Assembly (NCBI GenBank): GCA_031292035.1
Contig: JARLHX010000087.1
Coordinates: forward strand, 54,617-118,616
Length of the DNA stretch: 64,000 bases
DNA from: Negativicutes bacterium
GTDB taxonomy: Bacteria; Bacillota_C; Negativicutes; Sporomusales_B; JARLHX01
Reading direction: 5' to 3'
Shown: positions 50,817-59,922 of the stretch, in pieces
Layout: the number at the start of each line of letters is the position of its first letter
How positions within the stretch are numbered: the first letter of the stretch is position 1
Notes under the pieces: generated by a model
Seen by the model: the letters and a program-made list of their open reading frames with translations, nothing else
Databases searched by the model: none
Told to the model about the DNA's origin: nothing
Translations under genes and position numbers: made by a program

Positions 50817-52508
50817 GTGAGGATGTTGGGAGCAGAAGCGCTAATCGAAGGGCTGAAATGCGAAGGGGTGGAAGTGGTATTTGGCTACCCCGGAGGGGCG
50901 GTTCTGACCCTCTATGACGCGCTGTACCGGGCTGATTTTCCCCATGTATTGACCCGTCACGAGCAAGGGGCTGTCCACGCCGCCGACGGCTACGCCCGGG
51001 CAACAGGCAAAGTCGGGGTGTGTATTGCTACGTCCGGCCCGGGGGGGACAAATCTTGTCACCGGGATCGCGACCGCCTATATGGATTCTGTCCCTTTGGT
51101 AGCGATTACCGGACAGGTGGGTGTACCCCTCATCGGCAAAGATTCGTTTCAGGAAGCCGATATCCGAGGAATTACCACCCCGGTTTCAAAACACAATTAT
51201 CTTGTTAAAAAAGCGGACGAGTTACCTCGGGTGCTGAAAGAAGCCTTTTATATTGCCCGTACCGGCCGTCCTGGACCGGTAGTTGTCGATATTTCCAAAG
51301 ATGTATTCAATGCGACCATTGATTTTTCATACCCCGAGTCGGTCGGGCTGCGGGGCTACTGCCCACTTTTTGCCGGCGATCCGGACAGCGTGGATCGCGT
51401 GATTGACCAGCTAAAACAGGCGAAAAAGCCGTTGCTATTTGTTGGTGGTGGGGTTAATTTGTCGGACACATCCGAAGAACTTCGCCGCTTTGTTACACTT
51501 ACCGGAATCCCTGTCATCGCCAGCCTGATGGGTTTGGGATGTATCGCCAGCAGTGACCCGCAGCATTTAGGGATGGTGGGCATGCATGGTACCTATGCCG
51601 CTAACCTGGCAACTACCGAATGTGATCTTCTGCTTGGCATTGGCGTGCGATTTGACGATCGGGTGACCGGGGCGGTAGAGGATTTTGCTCCTAAAGCCAA
51701 AATAGTCCATTTTGATATTGATCAGGCTGAGATCAACAAAAATGTCCGCGCCGATCTTAAAGTGGTGGGTGATTTACGATGGTCCCTGCCACTGCTTAAT
51801 CAAAAGGCGCAAACGGTAAGAGCCGAAGAATGGCGATTGCAGCTCCAGGGCTGGAACGAGCAGCTTCAGGCGTGGCGGCGGGAGAATCCTCTGGTCGAAT
51901 GTCAGCCTGCAGGCGAAATTACGCCTCAGTCGGTAATTGAGAAAGTGAACCAGCTTACCGGTGGTGAAGCGGTGGTGGTGACCGACGTCGGCCAGCACCA
52001 GATGTGGACAGCCCAGTACTATGATTTTATACGTCAGCGGTCTTTGTTGACCTCCGGCGGCCTGGGGACCATGGGCTACGGTCTGCCTGCAGCCATCGGG
52101 GCTCAGGTTGGTCTGCCTGATAAACCCATTGTCCTGTTTAGCGGGGACGGTAGTATTATGATGAATTGCCAGGAGCTGGCGACTGTCGCCGACAACGATT
52201 TGCCGCTGAAAATCATCGTGATGAACAATCAGGTGCTGGGGATGGTCAACCAGTGGCAGCGGATGTTTTATGGCCAGCGCTACTCCCATTCGATTTTGAA
52301 AGGGCGCACCGACTTTGTCAAACTGGCAGAAGCCATGGGTGTTGCCGGCTTTCGGATAACAAAAGAGCAGGACCTTGCGGCAACGCTGGCTAAGGCGCTG
52401 GCAACAGCGGGGCCGGTGCTGGTTGAGGTCATGCTGCCGGAAGATGCCGACGTGCTGCCGATGGTGCCGCCAGGCGGCCGACTAGACCAGATGATACTGG
52501 GAGGTTGA
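50817..52508 (+). CDS. ilvB: Acetolactate synthase, large subunit
   Basis: 563 residues. TPP and FAD enzyme: GYPGGAVLTLYDALYRADFPHVLTRHEQGAVHAADGYARATGKVGV (with the catalytic Glu of TPP activation), GKDSFQEADIRGIT, and GDGSIMMNCQELATVADNDLPLKIIVMNN (TPP motif). It makes acetolactate and acetohydroxybutyrate for Val, Leu and Ile. GTG 50817 or ATG 50823 could be the start; AGAGGGGGG lies upstream of both. A TATAAT box is at 50771-50776. The small subunit follows directly, so it is the biosynthetic, not the catabolic, form. Confidence 0.95.
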   Translation: MRMLGAEALIEGLKCEGVEVVFGYPGGAVLTLYDALYRADFPHVLTRHEQGAVHAADGYARATGKVGVCIATSGPGGTNLVTGIATAYMDSVPLVAITGQVGVPLIGKDSFQEADIRGITTPVSKHNYLVKKADELPRVLKEAFYIARTGRPGPVVVDISKDVFNATIDFSYPESVGLRGYCPLFAGDPDSVDRVIDQLKQAKKPLLFVGGGVNLSDTSEELRRFVTLTGIPVIASLMGLGCIASSDPQHLGMVGMHGTYAANLATTECDLLLGIGVRFDDRVTGAVEDFAPKAKIVHFDIDQAEINKNVRADLKVVGDLRWSLPLLNQKAQTVRAEEWRLQLQGWNEQLQAWRRENPLVECQPAGEITPQSVIEKVNQLTGGEAVVVTDVGQHQMWTAQYYDFIRQRSLLTSGGLGTMGYGLPAAIGAQVGLPDKPIVLFSGDGSIMMNCQELATVADNDLPLKIIVMNNQVLGMVNQWQRMFYGQRYSHSILKGRTDFVKLAEAMGVAGFRITKEQDLAATLAKALATAGPVLVEVMLPEDADVLPMVPPGGRLDQMILGG

Positions 52509-52512
52509 TGGG

Positions 52513-53010
52513 ATGCGTTATACGTTAGCCGTTTTGGTTGAAAACCGACCGGGGGTGCTGACCCATATATCGGGGCTTATTAGCCGCCGGGCTTATAATA
52601 TCGAGAGTATCGCCGCCGGTCATACCGAAGAGGCCGATACTACCCGGATCACTATCGATGTCGAGGCCGATGACGAACTAGAACTCGAGCAGGTGGTCAA
52701 TCAGCTGTCCAAGCTGGTGGATGTCATCAAGATCGTCAATCTCACCCGAGTGGACTCGATCCATCGCGATCTGGCCCTCATTAAGGTCAAAGCCAGCAAA
52801 GCCAACCGGTCGGATCTGGTCGATGTTGTGGAGATCTTTCGGGCGAAAATCGTCGATGTCAACCGCGAGACCATGGTCATCGAACTGACTGGTGAAGATA
52901 CCAAGATCGATGCATTGTGCGAAGTGCTGGTCGATTTCGGTATCATCGAGATTGTCCGCACCGGTAAAATAGCCCTGTCCCGTGGTCCGGGCGCGGCGAA
53001 AGATATATAA
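52513..53010 (+). CDS. ilvN: Acetolactate synthase, small (regulatory) subunit
   Basis: 165 residues; starts four bases after ilvB, with GGGAGG in its end. The ACT domain opens RYTLAVLVENRPGVLTHISGLISRRAYNIESI; the C-terminal domain has RDLALIKVKA and VIELTGEDTKIDALCEVL. It gives valine feedback control and activates IlvB. Full length for the family. A terminator shared with the convergent porin gene follows. Confidence 0.96.
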   Translation: MRYTLAVLVENRPGVLTHISGLISRRAYNIESIAAGHTEEADTTRITIDVEADDELELEQVVNQLSKLVDVIKIVNLTRVDSIHRDLALIKVKASKANRSDLVDVVEIFRAKIVDVNRETMVIELTGEDTKIDALCEVLVDFGIIEIVRTGKIALSRGPGAAKDI

Positions 53011-53017
53011 ACAGAAT

Positions 53018-53051
53018 AAAGGGAGGCCGGACGATTGTCCGGCCTCCCTTT
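53018..53051. terminator. Bidirectional terminator between ilvN and the porin gene
   Basis: AAAGGGAGGCCGGAC (53018-53032) pairs with GTCCGGCCTCCCTTT (53037-53051), loop GATT: 15 perfect pairs, A- and T-flanked on both sides. Confidence 0.93.
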
Positions 53052-53078
53052 GCGTTGCAGGGAATGATTCTCGGAAAA

Positions 53079-54596
53079 TTAGAAGTTGAATTCGGCTCTG
53101 ACATTGTAGATCGGAGCGTATTTCGCGCCAGTAGCATGGGTAGGAACCGCATTAAGGCCAGTGTTCAGGCCAGGAATACCGAGAGCAGAGTAATCGGTAT
53201 CAGCGGTGACTTGGCCTGCGCCGTTATAGTTAGTGGCATAGTTGGCAACACTGGCGGTCAGGACGCCGTTTTTGGTAAAGGTGTAGTTGGCGGTCCATTC
53301 CAGGCCTTGGGCGCCATAGAGAGCTGGGTAGCTGTTTTTGCCAGGAGAGTTGAACATACCAGTCATGTTGGTCAGCATCGGGTCGACAGAGTTGGCTTCA
53401 AACTTGTTGTAGCCTACGCCGAAGCCGAAGGAGCCCACTTTAGCTTTGTCAGCGCCTTTGTACATCACGCTGGTAGCAAAAGCGTCTTTTTGACCATTGG
53501 TGATTTGCTTGCTTTCGTTGCGGGAGGCTTCGCCAGTCACAGTGAAGTTATCCATTTTGGTCTTGAAGCCCAGTGAATAAATTTCGTAAGGGTAATCGCG
53601 TTCGTTGGCATTTTTGTCAACAAGGGCACCGGCAGTCATGGTCAGGTTTTTAACCGGCGAGTAGGCTAGGTGGCCGGCGATAATCGGTACGGCCGGGTTG
53701 GTAGCCAGAGCGGTCGGCCAGATCGGACCATTGCCGGAAACGGGAACACCACCAATAGCAGTGTTCGGGCTGTATACGTGGACTACGCCACGGTTGCCAG
53801 GCCAGAAAGTGGCTTCCGAGATGTCACCATAGGCTACAAAGCCTTTGACTTCCTTGCCACCAAAGCTGTATTTTGCGGAATCGAAGTTGCCAGGAGTGTC
53901 GGCGATCAGGCCTTGGCCAATGGTCAGGGTGTTACGACCGAGTTCGGCGCTGCCGCCCAGTACGTTCTTAAAGGTGACTTTGGCAACATCAAAACCGAAA
54001 GAGCCATTAGTGTAGCCAGCCCAGGGCGGAAGGTCTTCGCGGTCATAGGACTGGGCGCTGAGACGGACGGTAGCGTCAACGTCTTTATTAATCGGGGCAG
54101 AAACATTGAGGCGAACCCGTTCTTGCTCACGTTGCACAGGGTCATGATTGATGGTGGTGCTGTTGATTTGAAAGTCGCGGGCATCCCAGTTGCCTTGGTA
54201 ACGGACGCGGACGTCGCCATTGACCTTGACGCTGTTTTGCTCCAGTTTGGATAGACGAACATTCATACCTTTTAGTTCGCCCGAATATTCTTTGGCTAGT
54301 TTGTCGATCATGGCTTTTTGCGCGTCGTCGGCTTTGTCTTCTTTGGCAACCGCTTTGGCGACGATGGCCGCCATTTCGTAACGGGTGATGGTTTTGTCGC
54401 CACGGAAGGTTTTGTCGCCATAGCCGTCAACAATACCGGCTTTGGCCAGCTGATTTACAGCAGCATAAGACCAGTGGTTGGCAGGAACATCGGAGAAGGC
54501 ATTGGCATCAGCGGCAAGTGCAGTGGATGCGATGCTGAGTCCAAAGGCGAGACCCAGGGTAATCGAGATGCTTTTCTTCAATAAACTTTTTTTCAT
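53079..54596 (-). CDS. S-layer-homology outer membrane porin (OmpM type)
   Basis: 505 residues, minus strand, RBS GGGGGAAAA. Signal peptide about residues 1-29 (TALAAD). Residues 31-90 are one SLH domain (FSDVPANHWSYAAVNQLAKAGIVDGYGDKTFRGDKTITRYEMA). A short coiled coil follows (about 90-125). The remainder is a beta-barrel with alternating polar/hydrophobic strands and a C-terminal Phe (AEFNF), the signal for BAM insertion. In Negativicutes such proteins tether the outer membrane to polyamine-modified peptidoglycan through SLH, and act as porins. Codon use is biased, as for highly expressed genes. This protein is the main evidence for a diderm envelope. Confidence 0.93.
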   Translation of the reverse strand: MKKSLLKKSISITLGLAFGLSIASTALAADANAFSDVPANHWSYAAVNQLAKAGIVDGYGDKTFRGDKTITRYEMAAIVAKAVAKEDKADDAQKAMIDKLAKEYSGELKGMNVRLSKLEQNSVKVNGDVRVRYQGNWDARDFQINSTTINHDPVQREQERVRLNVSAPINKDVDATVRLSAQSYDREDLPPWAGYTNGSFGFDVAKVTFKNVLGGSAELGRNTLTIGQGLIADTPGNFDSAKYSFGGKEVKGFVAYGDISEATFWPGNRGVVHVYSPNTAIGGVPVSGNGPIWPTALATNPAVPIIAGHLAYSPVKNLTMTAGALVDKNANERDYPYEIYSLGFKTKMDNFTVTGEASRNESKQITNGQKDAFATSVMYKGADKAKVGSFGFGVGYNKFEANSVDPMLTNMTGMFNSPGKNSYPALYGAQGLEWTANYTFTKNGVLTASVANYATNYNGAGQVTADTDYSALGIPGLNTGLNAVPTHATGAKYAPIYNVRAEFNF

Positions 54597-55162
54597 ACGT
54601 TGTTTTCCCCCTAGTTGTAATAGTTTCGAGGACGATTCCTGGCCGGAGGACAGCCGGGGTCAAATGAGTGGCCGTGTTTCCTCATCCTCCCGTCGATCCC
54701 AAGCCGGTTGCTGCGATTGGAACTATTAGACCTAATGGAGAAGTCCGGCCCCCTTTCGTGTGAACCGTAAAAGTATAGTAGACAGGTTCACAGTTTACAT
54801 AATTCTATCATGACATCGATAATCCTCCTTTGTAATAGCTAGTAGTTATTTACATAACGAGTTAAATATAATTATATAAATACAAAAGTGTATTTCCGGG
54901 AGGACGTAGCTGGACAGAAAGCAAAAGAACATGACGGCATGCTAAAAACGAATATATATGGAAGCTTGATCGGTAAACCAGGCATATCTTGCCGTAGTCT
55001 TGGCATAGCATCCTAGATGAACCGACAAGTCAAAAAAACGGCAGTAGTGGCTAGTGCAGAAGAAAAAGGTTTTTTTGTCGCTGAAGGGGAAAATGGAGAA
55101 GAAATAGGTGGTATAGTAAAGCATTTCGGCCGCGGCCTGACCGCGCAGAAGGAGCTGAGGAT
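54597..55162. other. Intergenic region between the porin and zwf (566 bases)
   Basis: Divergent spacer. On the minus strand a TATACT box near 54770 lies about 175 bases before the porin start, so the porin mRNA has a long leader. The stretch 54830-54900 is very AT-rich. Towards zwf a weak AGGAGCTGAGG site precedes its ATG. I see no gene, repeat or clear hairpin terminator. Confidence 0.5.
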
Positions 55163-56680
55163 ATGAATGGACTGGCGCTAGAGTCGACAGGAATGGTTAT
55201 CTTCGGTGCGTCCGGCGACCTAACACAGCGTAAAATCATGCCGGCGCTGTATGATTTATTTTTGGATCAGTGGTTGCCAGAGACCTTTGCCATTATTGGT
55301 GTAGCGCGGACCCGAACCAATACCGAGGAATTTCGCCGCAGGCTGCGGGCAGGGGTGGATCAGTTTTCCCGGCGGGGCAAAACAAACGATCAGGACTGGC
55401 AGGCCTTCGCGGACAAAATCAGTTATAGCGAGATCGATTATGAAGCTCCGGAAAGCTATTCACTGCTAATGTCGAAGCTGGAACGCGACTGGAGTCACCT
55501 GCAAAATCGGATCTTTTATCTAGCCACTCCCCCGGAGTTGTTTCCTGGCATTATTCAGCAGATGGGAATGGCCAAGAAGTTTCACGGGCAGGCGCAGGAC
55601 CGGATCGTTATTGAAAAACCCTTCGGACGAGATCTGAAATCGGCGAAAACCCTGAACGCCATTTTAACTGATGTGTTCGCCGAGTCGCAAATCTATCGGA
55701 TCGATCACTATCTTGGCAAAGAAACGGTGCAGAATATCTTAGCTTTTCGCTTTGCCAATGCAATGTGGGAGCCGATCTGGAACCGGAGTTTTATTGACCA
55801 TGTTCAAATTACGGTTGGCGAGAAACTCGGTGTTGAACGGCGTGGCGGCTATTATGACCATGCTGGCGCTCTCAGGGATATGATTCAAAATCATTTGCTT
55901 CAACTAATGTGTCTGGTGGCGATGGAACCCCCGACATCGTTTCAGGCCGATGAAATCCGCAATAAAAAAACCGATGTTTTGCAAGCGATCCGGCCTATGC
56001 TGCCCGAAGAAATAGCAACTTTCACTGTACCCGGACAGTACGCTTCCGGCACCATTGGCGGGCAAAAGGTACCTGCGTATCGCGCTGAACCAGGTGTCGC
56101 TTCCGAATCAACAACTGAGACCTTTGCAGCCATTAAGCTATATATCGATAACTGGCGCTGGCAGGGTGTTCCCTTTTATCTGCGGACCGGCAAACGATTG
56201 CCGGCTAAAGTTTCGGAGATTTCTCTCCAGTTTCGTCCGGTGCCCCATCACCCATTTTCCGACAACCTGATCCAACCCAACCGGCTGGCAATCCAGATCG
56301 AGCCGCAAGAAGGGATCTTGCTCAGGACGCAGGCCAAAGAACCCGGGCCAGGTATGCGTCTCAAACCGGTAGAACTTCACTATTCCTATCGCGACGTTTT
56401 TAAACAGCCGTCGCCTGACGCCTATGAAACCTTGCTGCTGGAAGTCATGCGCGGTGATCCCGGCCTTTTTATGCGGGCTGATCAGGTGGAAACGGCCTGG
56501 ACGGCATTAGGACCGATTCTGGATTATTGGCAAACCCTTTCCCCAGACAACATCCCAACCTATCCAGCCGGCGAGTGGGGACCGCCTGAGGCCGACCGGC
56601 TGATTACCAACGACGGACGGAGCTGGTTTTTACCTGCTTGCCTGGAACGCGCCAGGTCGGAGGAGCGAGACGATGATTAA
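55163..56680 (+). CDS. zwf: Glucose-6-phosphate 1-dehydrogenase
   Basis: 505 residues. The nucleotide site is [19 protein letters not shown] near residue 14, and the active site is [13 protein letters not shown] near residue 180 with His and Lys in place. [11 protein letters not shown] is also present. It feeds the oxidative pentose phosphate branch and makes NADPH. The last codons overlap the start of pgl by eight bases. Standard length. Confidence 0.96.
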   Translation: MNGLALESTGMVIFGASGDLTQRKIMPALYDLFLDQWLPETFAIIGVARTRTNTEEFRRRLRAGVDQFSRRGKTNDQDWQAFADKISYSEIDYEAPESYSLLMSKLERDWSHLQNRIFYLATPPELFPGIIQQMGMAKKFHGQAQDRIVIEKPFGRDLKSAKTLNAILTDVFAESQIYRIDHYLGKETVQNILAFRFANAMWEPIWNRSFIDHVQITVGEKLGVERRGGYYDHAGALRDMIQNHLLQLMCLVAMEPPTSFQADEIRNKKTDVLQAIRPMLPEEIATFTVPGQYASGTIGGQKVPAYRAEPGVASESTTETFAAIKLYIDNWRWQGVPFYLRTGKRLPAKVSEISLQFRPVPHHPFSDNLIQPNRLAIQIEPQEGILLRTQAKEPGPGMRLKPVELHYSYRDVFKQPSPDAYETLLLEVMRGDPGLFMRADQVETAWTALGPILDYWQTLSPDNIPTYPAGEWGPPEADRLITNDGRSWFLPACLERARSEERDDD

Positions 56681-57389
56681 GATTTATCCGGATGTGGAGT
56701 CGCTCAGTATTGGCGCTGCCGAGCTTTTTATTGAACAGACTTGTCTGGCGGCAAAACAGGGACCGGTCCGGGTCTCCCTGGCCGGCGGGGAAACGCCCCG
56801 GCGCACTTACGAGGTTTTGGCCGGGCAGCCCTTTTGCCGGCAGGTACCTTGGTCGGCACTCCATATTTATTGGGGCGATGAACGGTGTGTGCCGCCGCAA
56901 GACCCGCGCAGCAACGAGCATATGGCCCGACTGGCCCTCTTGGACAAGGTGCCGATTCCTGACCAACAGATCCATCCGATTCGCTGTCAGCACGACCCTC
57001 TAAGGGCTGCTGCTGACTATGAGACGCTTCTGCGTACCGAGTTGCTCAAACAGCCTCCTTTTGATCTGGTGTTTCTCGGGCTGGGGGAAGACGGTCACAC
57101 CGCGTCCCTGTTTCCCGGTTCGCCCGCGCTGATGGAACAGGAGCGCTGGGTGCGGGAAGTGCTGCCGGAAGATCAGGGGCTTGCCAGGATAACATTGACC
57201 TCCCTGTTGCTTAACCAGGCAGGGCTGATCGTGTTTTTGGTGACAGGTGCTGCCAAAGCGGCGGTTTTGCGGGAAGTGTTGCACGGCCCCCGTGATTTGG
57301 GGCGTTTGCCGGCACAATTGATTCAGCCGGTGAAGGGAAATGTTTGTTGGCTGGTGGACCGGCAGGCGGCCGCCATGCTGGAAAAATAA
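56673..57389 (+). CDS. pgl: 6-Phosphogluconolactonase
   Basis: 238 residues; overlaps zwf. The DevB-type patterns are [38 protein letters not shown] and [24 protein letters not shown]. It hydrolyses the lactone made by Zwf. RBS AGGAGCGAGACG inside zwf. No gnd gene is in the window, so the pathway is completed elsewhere or goes to Entner-Doudoroff. Confidence 0.95.
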   Translation: MIKIYPDVESLSIGAAELFIEQTCLAAKQGPVRVSLAGGETPRRTYEVLAGQPFCRQVPWSALHIYWGDERCVPPQDPRSNEHMARLALLDKVPIPDQQIHPIRCQHDPLRAAADYETLLRTELLKQPPFDLVFLGLGEDGHTASLFPGSPALMEQERWVREVLPEDQGLARITLTSLLLNQAGLIVFLVTGAAKAAVLREVLHGPRDLGRLPAQLIQPVKGNVCWLVDRQAAAMLEK

Positions 57390-57451
57390 CGCTGCAAAGG
57401 GGTCACAATCGAGTAGAATAAGATAAAATGAACACGATAGAGGTGAGAACA

Positions 57452-58324
57452 ATGCGTTACGAAGGTACTGTTTACCGGCCACCGAGTGAAGCAAACAGTG
57501 TGCTGATTCAGTGCACAATCGGCTGTCCTCACAATCGCTGCACCTTTTGCCCGATGTATAAAGGAACTCAATTTCGCATCAGGCCGTTGAATGAAATCAT
57601 GGAGGACCTCCAGTCAGCCAGCATATATTATGGCGATACAGCCGAAACGATGTTCTTTCCTGACGGCAATACTATTTTAATGAAAACTGAGCAGCTCATC
57701 GCCATTCTTGAGGAGGCTAAAAGGCTTTTCCCCCGGCTGGAAAGGATCACTGTCTATGGCTCGGCCCGCTATATCAATCTCAAGACGGCAGAAGAGTTGG
57801 TCCGGCTAAAGGCTGCCGGACTCAGCCGGATTCATTCCGGCATGGAAAGTGGCGACGACGTGGTGCTGGCCAGAATCCAAAAAGGAGCGACGGCAGCAGA
57901 AATTATCGAGGCCGGTTTAAAGGTCAAGCAGGCCGGTATCGAGCTTAGCGAATATATTTTGATTGGGGCTGGTGGGCAGGATCGTTCGCAAGAGCACGCC
58001 GCAGGCAGTGCAGCGGTGCTAAATAGCATAGTTCCAAATTTCATCCGGGTGCGAACCCTTATCCCCATCCCCGGGACACCTCTCTATGAAGATTTTTCCC
58101 AGGGCCGCTTCGGCCTGTTGACACCGCACGCGGCGCTGCAGGAAACACGGCTGCTCGTTGAGGCGCTGGAGTGCCAGAGTCTGTTCTATAGTGATCACTA
58201 TTCAAACTATGCCTATGTGAACGGTGCACTGCCAGGCGATAAACCGGCCATGCTCAAGGCAATCGACAAGCTGTTAACCATTCCGGAAGACCAGTTCAGG
58301 CCGCCGGCCGAAGGCAGCCTGTAA
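57452..58324 (+). CDS. Radical SAM protein
   Basis: 290 residues from ATG 57452, with GAGGTGAGA directly upstream; an earlier in-frame ATG has no site. The cluster motif is IGCPHNRCTFC, a C-x4-C-x2-C spacing in place of C-x3-C-x2-C, followed by PMYKG; this variant is typical of one B12-independent radical SAM subfamily with unknown reactions. A GMESGDD and a LIPIPGTPLYED element follow. Together these resemble the Elp3/MiaB-like fold used by coproporphyrinogen dehydrogenase relatives. Function unknown. Confidence 0.85.
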   Translation: MRYEGTVYRPPSEANSVLIQCTIGCPHNRCTFCPMYKGTQFRIRPLNEIMEDLQSASIYYGDTAETMFFPDGNTILMKTEQLIAILEEAKRLFPRLERITVYGSARYINLKTAEELVRLKAAGLSRIHSGMESGDDVVLARIQKGATAAEIIEAGLKVKQAGIELSEYILIGAGGQDRSQEHAAGSAAVLNSIVPNFIRVRTLIPIPGTPLYEDFSQGRFGLLTPHAALQETRLLVEALECQSLFYSDHYSNYAYVNGALPGDKPAMLKAIDKLLTIPEDQFRPPAEGSL

Positions 58325-58506
58325 CCCAGTCAAAGACAAGTATGAGGAAGTAATAAAAAGCCTTTGTCGAGGCGGTGTCAAGACATTGCCCCCACAGCCA
58401 GGCGACAAGGTAGTCGCCAAACATGGTGAAATATAGGAGCGGAAATCCGCTTATACTATTTTGGGCGTCGACCTGCCCAGAACCTGACGATAGGAGGGGA
58501 AAAAGG

Positions 58507-58755
58507 ATGAAAACCTTTTTCTGGCGCCATAACCGCCGCTATCATAGTTGGAGCATGTTCAACGAGCCCAACATCAACTTGGGGGCGTATACCGACGCCG
58601 TGCTGATTGTTCAGGCCGAAAGCGAGGAAGAGGCCTATGAACTGATCGCCAAAAGGGAAGAGGGCTGGGTAATCGAAGAGCTAAGGCGGCTGGGAGCTAA
58701 GGTTATCGACGACGAGCAGGCGGGATTCATTTTTTCTGATGTTCGTGGTGAATAG
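58507..58755 (+). CDS. Hypothetical small protein
   Basis: 82 residues from ATG 58507 (RBS GGAGGGGAAAAAGG). It starts KTFFWRHNRRYHSWSMFNEP, then a compact alpha/beta part with AVLIVQAESEEEAYELIAKR and WVIEELRRLGAKVI. The latter resembles a small ferredoxin-like or ACT-like fold. I do not recognise the family. It lies 15 bases before the PAP2 gene and is likely co-transcribed with it. Confidence 0.68.
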   Translation: MKTFFWRHNRRYHSWSMFNEPNINLGAYTDAVLIVQAESEEEAYELIAKREEGWVIEELRRLGAKVIDDEQAGFIFSDVRGE

Positions 58756-58770
58756 GACGACGGAGGCGAC

Positions 58771-59901
58771 TTGTTCTTGCGACAATGGATATTGTTGGCG
58801 GTTTTGGTTATCGCGCTTGCTGCGGCAGCAGGTCATCTTGAACCGCAAAAGAAAGTGCCTGAACCGGGCGGCGTCTTTTCTCAGGGAGACATTGCCGTTG
58901 GCTCAGGCCGAATAATCGAGAAATTATTGGTTGTGGATGGAAATGCGGTTATCAGCGGCCAGGTCACACACTGGCTGGCGGTGATCGGCGGTACTGCCAG
59001 CGTTCAGCTCGGCGGGGAAATTGCCGGCGGCATCTTCATCCTCGATGGACAACTTATAATCGCGCCAGGTGCGGCTATTACCGCGCCCTATCGCGTCATA
59101 TTGCCGCAGGGGTCGCCGCTCCTGAAAATACTGGCCGAGGCTCTGATCTTCGGTCTGATGGCGGGTTTACTGCTGGGGGCGCTGCTAATTGGAACGCTGG
59201 CCACTTGGCTCACGCGGCTCAAGTTTTATCAGCAACTGCGGCGGCTGTTCCGGGAGTGCCCTGATCGCTGGTCGCCGCTGCTTATTTTGGTTGGCCTGGC
59301 GGTTAGCGGATTTTTGATGGCGGTATTTATCCATTTGGCGATGGAGACGGTTTTTTACCACGAAGCTGACTTTTTGGATCAGGTCGTTATTTGGCTGGTT
59401 CGCTACTTTGCCAATCCGGCATTGGACAAGACCATGCTGATTATCACCTACTTGGGGTCCGGTTATGCCTATGTCTTTCTCGCCCCGATGATCCTTGCTT
59501 TTCTATTTTGGCGTCGTCGCCGGCAGGAGGGGATTGCGCTGGCCATCTGCCTGACCGGAGCCGCAGGACTGAACTTTTTGTTGAAGCATCTGTTCGAGCG
59601 GGCTAGGCCTGACGCCTTTCGGGTGGTCAGCGAGTCGGGCTACAGTTTCCCCAGCGGGCACGCGATGGTATCCCTCTGTTTTTATGGGATGATAGCTTAT
59701 ATTGTAGGACGGAATCTATCCGGGGTAGGCAGAAAACTGGTGGTGTATGGGCTGACGGCGGTCTTGCTGACGGCGGTCGGTTTCAGCCGTATTTATTTGG
59801 GGGTTCATTATCCCAGCGATGTGCTGGCAGGGTATATTGCCGGCGCCACCTGGCTGATCTTTTGCATAGTGCTGCTGTGGTGGCGGGAAGAAAAAAGGTG
59901 A
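58771..59901 (+). CDS. PAP2 phosphatase with an N-terminal polymer-forming-like domain
   Basis: 376 residues; TTG start after GGAGG. N-terminal signal anchor (about 1-20), then about 90 residues of short Gly-rich beta-strands like a bactofilin/polymer-forming helix (KLLVVDGNAVISGQVTHWLAVIGGTASVQLGGEIAGGIFI). Two membrane helices follow, then a PAP2 domain with KHLFERARP, SFPSGHAMVS and SRIYLGVHYPSDVLAG: all three catalytic motifs are intact. It probably dephosphorylates undecaprenyl pyrophosphate or a lipid phosphate on the outer face of the inner membrane. The beta-helix part is an unusual companion. Confidence 0.86.
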   Translation: MFLRQWILLAVLVIALAAAAGHLEPQKKVPEPGGVFSQGDIAVGSGRIIEKLLVVDGNAVISGQVTHWLAVIGGTASVQLGGEIAGGIFILDGQLIIAPGAAITAPYRVILPQGSPLLKILAEALIFGLMAGLLLGALLIGTLATWLTRLKFYQQLRRLFRECPDRWSPLLILVGLAVSGFLMAVFIHLAMETVFYHEADFLDQVVIWLVRYFANPALDKTMLIITYLGSGYAYVFLAPMILAFLFWRRRRQEGIALAICLTGAAGLNFLLKHLFERARPDAFRVVSESGYSFPSGHAMVSLCFYGMIAYIVGRNLSGVGRKLVVYGLTAVLLTAVGFSRIYLGVHYPSDVLAGYIAGATWLIFCIVLLWWREEKR

Positions 59902-59922
59902 AGGGAGAAATCCCTTCACCTT
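59895..59922. terminator. Bidirectional terminator between the PAP2 gene and butyrate kinase
   Basis: AAGGTGAAGGGA (59895-59906) pairs with TCCCTTCACCTT (59911-59922), loop GAAA. Both stop codons lie in the hairpin. Confidence 0.87.
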
